Shown piece by piece: positions 21,521-31,171 of a stretch of DNA of 64,000 nt. Every line of letters starts with the position of its first letter. Positions within the stretch are counted from its first letter, which is position 1. Made by a program: the position numbers and the translations under genes. The notes beneath the pieces were generated by a model. That model worked only from the letters and a program-made list of their open reading frames with translations, ran no database searches and was not told the DNA's origin. The stretch covers positions 124,001 to 188,000 of the forward strand of contig NZ_JABCJJ010000003.1 of assembly GCF_012952065.1 (NCBI RefSeq). The letters are read 5' to 3'. This stretch comes from Cellulomonas fimi. GTDB lineage: Bacteria; Actinomycetota; Actinomycetes; Actinomycetales; Cellulomonadaceae.

Positions 21521-22300
21521 TCAGCCCGCGATGTGCCGGGAGCTCGTGCGTCGCCCCAGGGGCACCGCACCCGTGATGGCCGCGAGGACGTCCTCGTAGC
21601 TGGCCGTCGCGGCGTCGAAGGTGCCGTTGTTGCGCCCGTGCCGGAGCACCTCGATACGGTCGGCGACCGCCCGGACGTCGTTCATGTTGTGGCTGATGAG
21701 GATGACGCCCAGACCGAGGTCCCGCAGCCGCTGGACGTGCGTGAGCACCTCCGCGGTGTGCGCGACGGACAGTGCTCCGGTCGGCTCGTCGAGGACGATG
21801 ATCCGCGGGTTACCGATCAGCGTGCGAGCGATCGCGACGGCCTGACGCTGGCCGGCGGAGAGGTTCCGGAGCGGGGTCCGAGCCGACGGGATGCGGCTCT
21901 TGAGCTCCCGGAGGACACGCCGGGCGCTCTCCTCCATGCGGCCGTCGTCGCGGGCGAAGCGGGAGCGGAGCTCCCGGCCGAGGTACAGGTTTGCCGTGAC
22001 GTCGAGGTTGTCGCACAGCGCCAGGTCCTGGAACACCGTCGCGACGCCGAGCGCGTGCGCCGCCTGCGGCGAGGGGAGGGCCACCTCCTCGCCCCCGATC
22101 TCGATCATCCCCGCGTCCGGTTGGAGCACGCCGGAGATCATCTTCGCCAGGGTCGACTTCCCGGCGCCGTTGTCGCCGACGAGCGCGACCACCTCGTGCG
22201 CGTGCACGTGGAGGTCCACGTCGACGAGTGCCTCGATGGCGCCGAAGCGCTTGGTGATGCCGTGCATCGCGACGAGCGGCACCCGTTGGTCAGCCGTCAT
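21521..22300 (-). CDS. Single-domain sugar ABC transporter ATPase (FrcA/XylG-like)
   Basis: The 259-residue ATPase has Walker [11 protein letters not shown], signature LSAGQRQAVAIA, Walker B IIVLDEPTGALS and H-loop ILISHNMND, the style of ribose/xylose-class importers. Unlike the 516-residue double ATPase encoded in the same locus it has one nucleotide-binding domain, and no second permease is nearby. It could be an alternative energy subunit or serve a permease elsewhere. An in-frame ATG at 22354, 4 bp after the ROK stop codon, is an alternative start adding 18 residues; both starts have plausible GAGG-type sites. It is likely co-transcribed with the ROK gene. Confidence 0.88.
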   Translation of the reverse strand: MTADQRVPLVAMHGITKRFGAIEALVDVDLHVHAHEVVALVGDNGAGKSTLAKMISGVLQPDAGMIEIGGEEVALPSPQAAHALGVATVFQDLALCDNLDVTANLYLGRELRSRFARDDGRMEESARRVLRELKSRIPSARTPLRNLSAGQRQAVAIARTLIGNPRIIVLDEPTGALSVAHTAEVLTHVQRLRDLGLGVILISHNMNDVRAVADRIEVLRHGRNNGTFDAATASYEDVLAAITGAVPLGRRTSSRHIAG

Positions 22301-22360
22301 GACACCCCGCCTCGCCGCCGCGCTCCGGACCTCCGGCTCGAGCCCACCTGACATTCAACC

Positions 22361-23581
22361 TCATACCTCTCTCGAGCCGTCGTCCGTGACGCCCGGTACG
22401 ACGACGTCTGGCACCTCGAGCACGACGTCGGCGTGCTGCAGGGCGAGAGCGAGCGCGCCCACGACCTCCGCCTTGGGTCCGAACGCGGCGGGCACGACGT
22501 CGATCGGCGCGATCTCGTTCGGGAGGACCCGGCGCAGCACCGCCTCGCGCAGCGGCCCCAGGAGGAGCTCACCGGTCTCGGCGAGCTCACCCCCGACGAC
22601 GACGCACTGCGGGTTGACCGCCACGCCGAGCCCGGCGACGACCTCGCCGATGGTCGCGCCGGCGTCGGCGACGACCTGGGCGCAGCCGCGGTCGCCGGCC
22701 AGGGCCCGGCTGATGACGTCGCGCAACGTGAGACTCCCGTAGGTGCCGCGCAGCGGCTCGATGAGCGCCTGGGCACCGACCACCGTGTCGAGGCATCCTC
22801 GGCCGCCGCACCGGCACACCGCGCCCTGGGGATCGACCTGGATGTGGCCGATCTCGCCCGCGGTGCCCGCGAAGCCGCGGTGCAGTCGGCCGCTCAGGAT
22901 GAGCCCGGCGCCGGTGCCGTACGACGCGCGCACGTAGACCGAGTCCAGGTACTCGCGCCCGGCACCGAGCGTGCTCTCGGCGAGGGCACCCAGGTTGGCG
23001 TCGTTCTCGACGTGGACCGGGCGGCCGAGCCGCTTGCTGAGCACCTGGCCGATGTGCACGTCGTCCCACCCACGCATGAGCCCGCGGACCGAGATCATCC
23101 CGGTGCCGGAGTCGACCGGCGCCGGCAGGCCGACGCCGATGCCCACGACCTCGACGAGCTCCGAGCCCACCTGCTCGAGCAGGTCGGACACCAGGAGCGC
23201 GACCCGGTCGAGCGAGGTGTCGACCCGGTGGTCGTGCGGGAGCGGCAGGTGCTGCTCCGCGATGATCTCGTGACTGAAGTCGCCCAGCGCCACGCTCAGG
23301 TGCCGGTGCCCGATCTGGACGCCGACGGCGAGCCCGACGCGACGAGCCAGCGTGACCAGCTGGGCCCGGCGCCCGCTGCGCGTCGTCGTCGCGATGTCGA
23401 CGACGCCGGCACCCAGGAGCTCGCGGACGATGATCGACACCGTCGCCGGCGAGAGCCCGGTGGCCTCGACGAGCTCGACCTGCGTGAGGCCGCCGAACTG
23501 CTTGACGGTGTCGACGACGACCGAGCGGTTCGCCGCCCGCAGCGCGGACTGCGAGCCGGCCATCGGGGCGCGTCTGCTCAC
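22361..23581 (-). CDS. ROK-family transcriptional regulator
   Basis: The 406-residue protein has an N-terminal MarR-like winged helix (LTQVELVEATGLSPATVSII, about 32-52), then a ROK domain with IGVGLPAPVD, ENDANLGALAE and the zinc motif GEIGHIQVDPQ..CRCGGRGCLD. It lies 61 bp downstream of the permease gene on the same strand, so it may be part of the monosaccharide importer operon and regulate it in response to the imported sugar. It is distinct from the XylR-like ROK protein encoded about 1 kb away on the other strand. Confidence 0.9.
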   Translation of the reverse strand: MSRRAPMAGSQSALRAANRSVVVDTVKQFGGLTQVELVEATGLSPATVSIIVRELLGAGVVDIATTTRSGRRAQLVTLARRVGLAVGVQIGHRHLSVALGDFSHEIIAEQHLPLPHDHRVDTSLDRVALLVSDLLEQVGSELVEVVGIGVGLPAPVDSGTGMISVRGLMRGWDDVHIGQVLSKRLGRPVHVENDANLGALAESTLGAGREYLDSVYVRASYGTGAGLILSGRLHRGFAGTAGEIGHIQVDPQGAVCRCGGRGCLDTVVGAQALIEPLRGTYGSLTLRDVISRALAGDRGCAQVVADAGATIGEVVAGLGVAVNPQCVVVGGELAETGELLLGPLREAVLRRVLPNEIAPIDVVPAAFGPKAEVVGALALALQHADVVLEVPDVVVPGVTDDGSREV

Positions 23582-23642
23582 GGCCGGAGCCTAGTGCGGT
23601 GCCTGCTGCTCGCGACCGACCACGGCGGCACGTGCGGTGTGA

Positions 23643-24872
23643 TCAGCTGCCGGCACGGCGCTTGTTGATCAGGTCGAACGCGACCGCCAGCAGCAGCACC
23701 AGGCCCTTGATGGCCATCTGCCACGCGGGATCGACCGCCATGATCGACAGGCCCATGTTCAGGACCCCCATGATCAAGGCACCGACGATCGCACCGGCCA
23801 CCCGGCCGACGCCCCCCGTCACCGCCGCACCGCCGATGAAGCAGGCCGCGATCGCGTCGAGCTCGTAGTTCTGGCCCGCCGCGGCGATCGCCGCGCCCGC
23901 ACGCGCCGTCGTCACGACGGCGGCCACCGCCGCGAGGACGCCGATGTTGACGAAGATCCAGAAGTCGACCTTGCGGGTGTTCACGCCCGACAGCGTGGCC
24001 GCGGCACGGTTGCCGCCGATCGCGTAGACGTGCCTCCCGAAGACGGTGCGGCCCATGACGAACGAGTACACGACGACCAGGACGCCGACGAGGACGAGGA
24101 CGATCGGGGTGCCACCGGCCGAGAACGACAGGATGACCGTGAGGATCGCGATGCCCGCCGCGACGAGGACGAGCTTCGCCACGAACAGCCCGCTCGCCTC
24201 CATGTGGAGGTTGTGCTTGCGCAGCGACCGACGGGCCCGCAGCTGCGACACGAGCAGGCCGACGAACGCGAGCGTGCCGACGAGGAGCGTCACGACGTCC
24301 GCGTTGCTGACGAACCCGAGCGCGTTGGGCAGCGAGCCCTTGGAGATCGAGATGAACGAGGCCGGCAGGCCCGCGACGGTCTCGCCGACGATCACGAGGG
24401 CGAGCCCGCGGAAGAGGAGCATGCCGCCGAGGGTCACGATGAACGCCGGGATCCCGACGTAGGCGATCCAGAAGCCCTGCCAGGCGCCGACCAGCGCACC
24501 GAGCGCGAGACCGATCAGGATCGCGAGCACCCACGGCACGTCGAGGTCCCGGATGCTGACGGCGACGACCCCGCCCACGAAGGCGACGACGGACCCGACC
24601 GACAGGTCGATGTGCCCGGCCACGATCACCATGACCATGCCGATGGCGAGGATCATGACGTAGGCATTCTGCTGGAACAGCGACGCGACGTTGTTCGCGA
24701 GCAACAGCTTGCCGTCCGTCAGCACCTGGAACAGCAGGATGATCACGACGAGCGCGCCGAAGATGCCGTACTGCCGGGTGTTGCCCCCGAGGCCCTGCAG
24801 TCGCTGCGAGAGCGGCACCCGCGCCCGCTCCCCCGGGGGCATCGCGGGCACGGTGTTGAGGTCGGTCGTCAT
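23643..24872 (-). CDS. Monosaccharide ABC transporter permease (MmsB/GguB/XylH-like)
   Basis: The 409-residue, roughly ten-helix permease has the family signatures [20 protein letters not shown] and [20 protein letters not shown] in the first half and [20 protein letters not shown] plus [20 protein letters not shown] in the second. The long form with an internal basic linker near 215-235 matches the multiple-monosaccharide (MmsB) subgroup rather than RbsC. Its ATG overlaps the ATPase stop by 4 bp. Likely substrates are xylose, arabinose, galactose or glucose. Confidence 0.93.
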   Translation of the reverse strand: MTTDLNTVPAMPPGERARVPLSQRLQGLGGNTRQYGIFGALVVIILLFQVLTDGKLLLANNVASLFQQNAYVMILAIGMVMVIVAGHIDLSVGSVVAFVGGVVAVSIRDLDVPWVLAILIGLALGALVGAWQGFWIAYVGIPAFIVTLGGMLLFRGLALVIVGETVAGLPASFISISKGSLPNALGFVSNADVVTLLVGTLAFVGLLVSQLRARRSLRKHNLHMEASGLFVAKLVLVAAGIAILTVILSFSAGGTPIVLVLVGVLVVVYSFVMGRTVFGRHVYAIGGNRAAATLSGVNTRKVDFWIFVNIGVLAAVAAVVTTARAGAAIAAAGQNYELDAIAACFIGGAAVTGGVGRVAGAIVGALIMGVLNMGLSIMAVDPAWQMAIKGLVLLLAVAFDLINKRRAGS

Positions 24873-26419
24873 CGGGCGTGTCCGTCCTTGTCCATGGTCA
24901 TGAGGTGCATGAGACGCTCCTGCGTGGCCTCGTCGCGGGACAGCTCACCGGTGACCCGTCCCTCGTTCAGTGCGTAGATGCGGTCGCAGATGCCGAGCAG
25001 CTCGGGCAGCTCCGAGGAGATGACGATGATGCCCTTGCCCTGCTGCGCCAGCGTGTTGATGATCACGTAGATCTCGTACTTGGCCCCGACGTCGATGCCG
25101 CGGGTCGGCTCGTCGAGGATGAGCACGTCCGGGTCGGCGAAGATGCACTTGCTCAGGACGACCTTCTGCTGGTTCCCCCCGGAGAGCTTCCCGGCGAACG
25201 CCTGGACCGTCGGCGCCTTGATGTTGAGGTCCCGCCGGTACTTCTCGGCGACGGTCGCCTCGCGCTCGCGGTCCACGACCCCGCCGGGCCCGGTCAGCTT
25301 CCCCAGCGCTGACGCCGAGATGTTGTGCTGGATGGTGTCGATCAGGTTCAGGCCGTAGCGCTTGCGGTCCTCTGTCGCGTAGGCGATGCCGTGCCGGATG
25401 GCCTGCCCGACGGTCCGCAGCTCGACGGGGCGCCCGTTCTTGAACACCTGTCCCGACACGCGGGCCCCGTAGGTCCGCCCGTAGAGACTCATCGCGAGCT
25501 CGGTGCGACCGGCGCCCATGAGACCGGCCAGGCCGACCACCTCGCCGCGACGTACGGCGACCGTGGCGCCGTCGACCACCGTCCGGGCGTGATCGACCGG
25601 GTGGTGCACGGTCCAGCCCTCGACCCGCAGCACCTCCTCGCCGATCTCCGGCGTGCGCTCCGGGAACCGGTGGTCCAGCGGTCGGCCCACCATGCCGCGG
25701 ATGATCCGCTCCTCGGTCACCCGCTCCGGGCCGTGCATGTCGAGCGTCTCGATCGTCCGTCCGTCGCGCAGGATCGTGGTGCTGTCCGCGATCGCCTCGA
25801 TCTCGTTCAGCTTGTGGCTGATGAGGATCGAGGTGATCCCCTGGTCCTTCAGGCCACGGATGAGGTTGAGCAGGTGCGCGCTGTCCTCGTCGTTGAGCGC
25901 GGCGGTGGGCTCGTCGAGGATGAGGAGGCGCACCTCCTTGGACAGCGCCTTGGCGATCTCGACGAGCTGCTGCTTGCCGACGCCCAGGTCCATGACCGGG
26001 GTGTCGGGCTTCTCCGGGAGACCGACGCGCTCGAGCAGCCGGCCGGCCTCGGCGTTGGTGCGGTTCCAGTCGATCACCCCGCGCTTGGCCTGCTCGTTGC
26101 CGAGGAAGATGTTCTCCGCGACCGACAGGTACGGGCTGAGAGCCAGCTCCTGGTGGATGATGACGACGCCCCGGGCCTCGGAGTCGCGGACGCTGCGGAA
26201 CTCGACGGCCTCGCCGTCGAGCAGGATGTCGCCCTCGTAGGAGCCGTGGGGGTAGACCCCCGAGAGCACCTTCATGAGCGTCGACTTCCCGGCGCCGTTC
26301 TCCCCGCAGATGGCGTGGATCTCGCCGCGCCGCACCGCGAGCGTCACCTCCTGCAGGGCTGCGACCCCAGGGAACCGCTTGGTGATGCCGCGCATCTCGA
26401 GGATGTGCTCGTTGTCCAT
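24869..26419 (-). CDS. Monosaccharide ABC transporter ATPase, double domain (MmsA/GguA-like)
   Basis: The 516-residue protein has two nucleotide-binding domains. The N-terminal one has [16 protein letters not shown], the degenerate signature [15 protein letters not shown], Walker [11 protein letters not shown] and ILISHKLNE. The C-terminal one has the altered P-loop [16 protein letters not shown] and signature [15 protein letters not shown]. This asymmetric pair is normal for CUT2 importers. The ATG at 26419 follows GAGGA. It lies between the binding-protein gene and the permease gene, forming a standard chvE-mmsA-mmsB transport unit. Confidence 0.94.
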   Translation of the reverse strand: MDNEHILEMRGITKRFPGVAALQEVTLAVRRGEIHAICGENGAGKSTLMKVLSGVYPHGSYEGDILLDGEAVEFRSVRDSEARGVVIIHQELALSPYLSVAENIFLGNEQAKRGVIDWNRTNAEAGRLLERVGLPEKPDTPVMDLGVGKQQLVEIAKALSKEVRLLILDEPTAALNDEDSAHLLNLIRGLKDQGITSILISHKLNEIEAIADSTTILRDGRTIETLDMHGPERVTEERIIRGMVGRPLDHRFPERTPEIGEEVLRVEGWTVHHPVDHARTVVDGATVAVRRGEVVGLAGLMGAGRTELAMSLYGRTYGARVSGQVFKNGRPVELRTVGQAIRHGIAYATEDRKRYGLNLIDTIQHNISASALGKLTGPGGVVDREREATVAEKYRRDLNIKAPTVQAFAGKLSGGNQQKVVLSKCIFADPDVLILDEPTRGIDVGAKYEIYVIINTLAQQGKGIIVISSELPELLGICDRIYALNEGRVTGELSRDEATQERLMHLMTMDKDGHAR

Positions 26420-26503
26420 GCGTCCTCGCACGTGTGGTCGATGAGGGACGTGGCCGCCGGGCCCCCCGAGCGTCTGCCCGGGGGGGCCGGCGTCACCCTG
26501 GGG

Positions 26504-27643
26504 TCAGAGACCGAGGTCGTCGGCCGAGTAGAACCCGGACTCGACCAGCTGCTCCTCGACGTTGTCCGACGTCACGACGACGGGTGGCAGGAGGTAGGTC
26601 GGGACCACCTTGGTGCCGTTGTCGTACGTCTCGGTGTCGTTGACCTCGACGTCGCCACCGGCGAGGATCTCGTCGATCATCGTGGCGACGCGGTCACCGA
26701 GGGTGCGCGTGTCCTTCCAGACGGTCATCGACTGCTTGCCCGCCAGCATGTTGAGGACGTTCGCGTTGTCCGCGTCCTGACCCGTCAGGACGGGCCAGTC
26801 GGAGCCCGGCGTGTAGCCCGCGCCCTCGAGCGCCTGGGCGATGCCGAGCGCGAGCGAGTCGTTCGGCGACAGGACGACGTCGACCTTCTCGCCGCCGCCG
26901 TAGAACGAGTTGAGGCGGTTCTCCATCTCGGCCTGCGCGGAGTCCGAGCCCCACCCCTGGATCCCGATGCTCGCCCACTCGTCGTTCGACGCGGGTGCCT
27001 TCCCGGACGGGACGACGAGCTTGCCCTCGTCGACGTACGGCTTGAGGACGTCCCACGCGCCGGAGAAGAAGAACTTCGCGTTGTTGTCGTCCGGCGAGCC
27101 CGCGAACGGCTCGAGGTTGAACGGGCCCGCAGCGTTCTCCAGGTCGAGCGCCTCGACGACGAACTCACCCTGCAGCTGGCCGACCTTGTAGTTGTCGAAG
27201 GTCGCGTAGTAGTCGACGTTCTCGGTGCCGTTGATGAGGCGGTCGTAGGCGATGACCGTGACGTCGTTGGACGCCGCCTCCTCCAGGACGGGCGCGAGCG
27301 CCTCGCCCTCGATCGAGGCGATGACCAGGATGTTCGCGCCCTGGTTGATCATGTTCTGGATCTGCGTGATCTGCTGGTCGACCTTGTTGTCGGCGTACTG
27401 CAGCGTCGTCTCGTAGCCCGCGTCCTGGAGCAGCTCCTCCAGGTAGGCCCCGTCACGGTTCCAGCGCTCGAGGCTCTTCGTGGGCATCGCGATCCCCACC
27501 AGCGTCTCCTCGGCCGACTGCGCCGAGCTCTCACCGGTCGCCGGGGTCGCGACCTCGCGCTCGGCGCTGCAGCCGCTGAGGCTGGCGGCCAGCAGACCGG
27601 TGGTCGCCAGGGAGACGGCGACCTTCTTCCATGCACGCGACAT
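26504..27643 (-). CDS. Multiple-monosaccharide-binding lipoprotein (ChvE-like)
   Basis: The 379-residue lipoprotein has lipobox LSGC (Cys25) and a periplasmic-binding fold whose sequence follows the ChvE type: VGIAMPTKSLERWNRDGAYL, TLQYADNKVDQQITQIQNMI, VIAYDRLINGTENVDYYATF and LSPNDSLALGIAQALEGAGY. It would capture xylose, arabinose, galactose or glucose outside the membrane and pass it to the MmsA/MmsB-type subunits encoded downstream. The start at 27643 gives a compact signal peptide; the longer open frame upstream codes for nothing signal-like. Confidence 0.94.
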   Translation of the reverse strand: MSRAWKKVAVSLATTGLLAASLSGCSAEREVATPATGESSAQSAEETLVGIAMPTKSLERWNRDGAYLEELLQDAGYETTLQYADNKVDQQITQIQNMINQGANILVIASIEGEALAPVLEEAASNDVTVIAYDRLINGTENVDYYATFDNYKVGQLQGEFVVEALDLENAAGPFNLEPFAGSPDDNNAKFFFSGAWDVLKPYVDEGKLVVPSGKAPASNDEWASIGIQGWGSDSAQAEMENRLNSFYGGGEKVDVVLSPNDSLALGIAQALEGAGYTPGSDWPVLTGQDADNANVLNMLAGKQSMTVWKDTRTLGDRVATMIDEILAGGDVEVNDTETYDNGTKVVPTYLLPPVVVTSDNVEEQLVESGFYSADDLGL

Positions 27644-27775
27644 CTTCGTCTGCTCTCTCTCGATCGGCGCAGCCCCGCCGACGAGGCGGGTCCGGGGGTG
27701 TGTGCCCGGACCGGCACCGGTCGGCGTGGTGCGATGCGACTGATCCGGCCTCCGTCGGCCGGTGCGAACACGCGT

Positions 27776-27788
27776 GACTTTAGAAGTC
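27776..27788. promoter_or_regulatory. Inverted repeat upstream of the monosaccharide importer operon
   Basis: GACTT-TAG-AAGTC is an arm-5 inverted repeat about 130 bp upstream of the binding-protein gene. It overlaps a possible minus-strand -10 element (TAAAGT) in an otherwise GC-rich spacer, so it may be a regulator site. The XylA upstream region also contains GACTTT. Confidence 0.35.
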
Positions 27789-27903
27789 GAACTCATCGCA
27801 CGTCCAGTGTCGTGACCCAATCGTGTCCCAGGCGGGCTCAGCAGGGGCATTGCAGTCTGGGCGGTCAGGTGGCACAGGCAGGCCGCAGGGGTTGGCATCG
27901 TGT

Positions 27904-27924
27904 ACTGAAGCCGGGGGCCTCAGT
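27904..27924. other. Short hairpin in the 469-bp spacer between the importer operon and the molybdoenzyme gene
   Basis: ACTGA-A-GCC-GGG-GGC-C-TCAGT can fold as an 8-bp stem with one mismatch and a three-base loop. It lies about 190 bp before the molybdoenzyme start and could be a terminator or a leader structure. The rest of the 27644-28112 spacer holds no convincing gene. Confidence 0.35.
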
Positions 27925-28112
27925 CGTCGGCGTCCGGGTCGTTCGGGTCCGACCCCGCGCCCTCGCGCCCGATCCGCACCGAGGTGCTTCGCGACCGGCT
28001 CGGGTCGACGGCGTGGGCCGACGCGAGCGGTTGCGTGCGACGCCGCGCAGGAGTCTGCTGGACGCGCCGTGCAACACGTCCGGGACCGGGCGACGACGTG
28101 GAGGGGTGGCTG

Positions 28113-30566
28113 ATGGGCACGACCGACCGCATCGCCGAGCCGTGGGGGACACGGACGCCGTACGGGGCCGGTTCGCCGTGGCCGACCCGGGTCGACACCT
28201 ACCTGGCCGCCGGCACGTCCGCGGAGGACGTCGAGCGCTGGGTGCAGACCGCCTCGATCCTGCACTCGAACGGTGACGCGCTGGACATCGCCGTGCGCGA
28301 CGGGCGGATGGTCGGGGTGCGCGGGCGAGCGGACGACCGGGTCAACCGCGGTCGGCTGGACCCGAAGGACGCGTTCGGCTGGCAGGCCAACGCGTCGGCC
28401 GACCGGCTCACGCGCCCACTGGTGCGCGAGGGCGGCCGGCTGGTCGAGACCGACTGGGACACGGCGATGAACCGGGTCGTCGGTACGACCCGGTCGCTCC
28501 TCGACACGCACGGGCCGAGCTCGATCGGCTTCTACACGACCGGCCAGCTGTTCGCGGAGGAGTACTACACGCTCGGTGTCATCGCGCACGGGGGCATCGG
28601 GACGAACCACGTCGACGGCAACACCCGCCTGTGCACCGCGACGGCGGCGGCCGCGCTCAAGGAGTCTTTCGGGTGCGACGGCCAACCGGGTTCCTACGAG
28701 GACGTCGACCACGCCGACGTCATCGCGCTCTTCGGGCACAACATGGCCGAGACGCAGGTGGTGCTGTGGGAGCGGGTGCTCGACCGGCTGGCCGGGCCGA
28801 ACCCGCCGCAGCTCGTCTGCGTGGACCCACGGGCCACGGAGGTCGCCCGCGCGGCGACCGTCCACCTCGCCCCGCGCCCGGGCACCAACCTGGCCCTGAT
28901 GAACGGACTGCTCCACGAGGTCGTCGCCAACGACTGGGTCGACCGCGCGTACGTCGACGCCCACACCGTCGGCTACGACGCCCTCGAGAAGGTCCTGCGC
29001 GACTACCCGGCGGAGAAGGTGGCGCAGATCTGCGACATCCCGGTCGAGGACCTCCGGGCTGCCGCGCGGATCGTGGGCCGGGCCGAACAGCTGCTGTGCA
29101 CCGTGCTGCAGGGCTTCTACCAGTCGCACCAGGCCACGGCCGCCGCGGTGCAGGTCAACAACCTCGTGCTGCTGCGCGGGATGCTCGGCCGGCCGGGCTG
29201 CGGCGTCCTGCAGATGAACGGCCAGCCCAGCGCCGAGAACACCCGCGAGTGCGGGGCCGACGGCGACCTCGCCGCCTTCCGCAACTGGGCCAATCCCGAC
29301 CACATCCGCGACCTGGCGCGTGTGTGGAACGTCGATCCGATGCACATCCCGCACTACTCACCGCCGACGCACGCGATGCAGATGATCCGCTACGTCGAGG
29401 ACGGCTCGATCCGGATGCTCTGGGTCACCGGCACCAACCCCGCGGTGTCGCTGCCCGAGCTGCGCCGGATCCGCGCGGTGCTGGGGCAGGACCGTCTCTT
29501 CCTCGTGGTCCAGGACCTCTTCCTGACGGAGACGGCCGAGTTCGCCGACGTCGTGCTCCCAGCGGCGACCTGGGGCGAGAAGACCGGCACCTTCACGAAT
29601 GCGGACCGCACCGTGCACCTGTCCGAGAAGGCGGTCGAACCGCCCGGCGAGTCGCGGCCCGATCTCGACATCCTGATCGACTTCGCGCACCGCCTCGGGC
29701 TGACCGACAAGGACGGCGGCCCGCTCGTGACGTGGCACGACGCCGAGTCGGCGTTCGAGGCATGGAAGGAGTGCTCACGCGGCCGGCCGTGCGACTACTC
29801 GGGGCTGACCTACGCGAAGCTGCGTGGCGGCAGCGGCATCCAGTGGCCGTGCACCGACGACGCGCCCACCGGTACCGACCGCCTCTACGCGGACGGAGCT
29901 TTCTTCGCGCACCCCGACTACTGCGAGCACTACGGCCGCGACCTGGTCACCGGCGCCCCGATGGAGCCCGGTGAGTACAAGGCGCTCAACCCGTCGGGCA
30001 AGGCGCTGCTGCGCGGCGCGGAGTACGTCACGCCGCACGAGATCCCGAGCGAGGACTTCCCGCTCCAGCTCATCACGGGCCGCACGCTCTACCAGTTCCA
30101 CACGCGCACCAAGACCGGCCGCGTGCCCCAGCTCCAGGCAGCGGCACCCGACGTCTGGGTCGAGGTCTCGCCGCAGGACGCCGAGATGCTCGGTCTGGCG
30201 GAGGGCGACCTCGCGGAGGTTCGCACGCCACGCGGTCGGGTCCGGGCCAAGGTGCGGGTCGGGGGCATCCGGCGCGGCGTCGTCTTCCTGCCGTTCCACT
30301 ACGGCTACTGGGACACCGAGGGCGGCTCGGGTCCCAGGGGCGCGGACGGCGGCAGGGCTGCGAACGAGCTGACGCTCACCGACTGGGACGCCGCGTCGAA
30401 GCAGCCGATCTTCAAGACCGCGGCGGCGTCGCTGCGCAAGGTGCGGGCGGGTGACGGGTCACCGGCCTCGGCTCCGACGACGACGGCGTCGGCCCCCGTC
30501 ACGGCCGGCGTCGCCCCGACCGTGGGTGGAGCGTCGGCGCTGGTGACCGAGCGGACCGGCCGCTGA
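28113..30566 (+). CDS. Molybdopterin-dependent oxidoreductase (nitrate reductase/formate dehydrogenase-like) lacking the N-terminal 4Fe-4S cysteines
   Basis: The 817-residue protein follows the assimilatory nitrate-reductase layout: molybdopterin core from about 95 (DRLTRPLVR), GFYTTGQLFAEEYY, NTRLCTATAAAALKESFG with probable molybdenum ligand Cys174, GKPGCGV-like GRPGCGVLQMNGQPSAENTR, ATWGEKTGTFTNADRTVHLS, and a C-terminal dinucleotide-binding domain (ITGRTLYQFHTRTKTGR). The usual CX2CX3CX27C Fe-S motif is present in spacing only: its four positions are Ser48, His51, Asp55 and Asp83. No signal peptide is seen. The ATG follows GAGGGG. It is paired with a small helical protein 17 bp downstream. 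The true substrate is unknown. Confidence 0.9.
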   Translation: MGTTDRIAEPWGTRTPYGAGSPWPTRVDTYLAAGTSAEDVERWVQTASILHSNGDALDIAVRDGRMVGVRGRADDRVNRGRLDPKDAFGWQANASADRLTRPLVREGGRLVETDWDTAMNRVVGTTRSLLDTHGPSSIGFYTTGQLFAEEYYTLGVIAHGGIGTNHVDGNTRLCTATAAAALKESFGCDGQPGSYEDVDHADVIALFGHNMAETQVVLWERVLDRLAGPNPPQLVCVDPRATEVARAATVHLAPRPGTNLALMNGLLHEVVANDWVDRAYVDAHTVGYDALEKVLRDYPAEKVAQICDIPVEDLRAAARIVGRAEQLLCTVLQGFYQSHQATAAAVQVNNLVLLRGMLGRPGCGVLQMNGQPSAENTRECGADGDLAAFRNWANPDHIRDLARVWNVDPMHIPHYSPPTHAMQMIRYVEDGSIRMLWVTGTNPAVSLPELRRIRAVLGQDRLFLVVQDLFLTETAEFADVVLPAATWGEKTGTFTNADRTVHLSEKAVEPPGESRPDLDILIDFAHRLGLTDKDGGPLVTWHDAESAFEAWKECSRGRPCDYSGLTYAKLRGGSGIQWPCTDDAPTGTDRLYADGAFFAHPDYCEHYGRDLVTGAPMEPGEYKALNPSGKALLRGAEYVTPHEIPSEDFPLQLITGRTLYQFHTRTKTGRVPQLQAAAPDVWVEVSPQDAEMLGLAEGDLAEVRTPRGRVRAKVRVGGIRRGVVFLPFHYGYWDTEGGSGPRGADGGRAANELTLTDWDAASKQPIFKTAAASLRKVRAGDGSPASAPTTTASAPVTAGVAPTVGGASALVTERTGR

Positions 30567-30583
30567 GCCAGAGGAGGGACGCG

Positions 30584-31066
30584 ATGAAGATCGGCCTGGT
30601 GCTGCGCGAGCTGCACCGCGCGGAGAACGACCTCGCGCACGACCTCCTGCAGGCGTCGGCGCGGCACGAGGTCGACCACGAGGTCTTCCACATCGCGCGC
30701 GACCTCGCGGTGTGGTCGCAACGGCACGTGCGCGAGATCGCGGCGCTCGCCCCGCGGTACGGCGAGGAGCTGGACCCCGAGCCCGAGGACGAGCTGAAAC
30801 TCTCCGCGCGGATCCGCGAGCGTGGCAGCGAGCTGGTCGGGCGTCGACCCGACGTCGGTATGCTGCTGCTGCGCGACCTGCGGAGCCTGCACCTCGCGGC
30901 GACCGGGGTCTCGGTGGACTGGGAGCTGCTCGGCCAGGCGGCACAGGGGCTCGAGGACCTCGAGCTGCTCGCACTCACCGAGCGCTGCCACCCCGACACC
31001 CTGCGTCAGGCGAAGTGGGCCAACGCGAAGCTCAAGGAGTCGGCCACCCAGGTGCTCGTCACCTGA
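30584..31066 (+). CDS. Small all-helical protein paired with the molybdopterin oxidoreductase
   Basis: I do not recognise a named family. The 160-residue protein is rich in Glu, Arg, Leu and His, has no membrane segment, and reads as amphipathic helices, with acidic and His residues arranged as in four-helix carriers: RELHRAENDLAHDLL, EVDHEVFHIARDLAVWSQRH. It might bind a metal or act as a maturation or electron-transfer partner (inference). AGGAGG at ideal spacing precedes the ATG, 17 bp after the oxidoreductase stop, so the two are almost certainly co-translated from one mRNA. Confidence 0.8.
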   Translation: MKIGLVLRELHRAENDLAHDLLQASARHEVDHEVFHIARDLAVWSQRHVREIAALAPRYGEELDPEPEDELKLSARIRERGSELVGRRPDVGMLLLRDLRSLHLAATGVSVDWELLGQAAQGLEDLELLALTERCHPDTLRQAKWANAKLKESATQVLVT

Positions 31067-31171
31067 CGACCACCCCGCGGTCGGCGTGCGCCCGGTCCCG
31101 TCCACGTGTCGCGCAGCAGCGACCAGATCTCCAGGTCGTGGTGGCGGGGCGACCGTCTCGTCGGACGCCGG

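Noticed and set aside
27823-28113. A 96-codon open frame on the plus strand ending at the molybdoenzyme start.
   Set aside because: Low-complexity Arg/Gly/Ala composition, no domain, and no convincing ribosome site; it is most likely chance in GC-rich DNA.
25325-28276. A 983-codon open frame on the plus strand, with similar very long frames at 37404-40442 (plus), 37285-39891 (minus), 44746-47370 (plus) and 44492-47053 (minus).
   Set aside because: They lie antisense to, or out of frame with, clearly identified genes (importer, mal operon, glyS/dusB), are rich in Arg, Val and Asp repeats without domains, and result from third-position GC bias.
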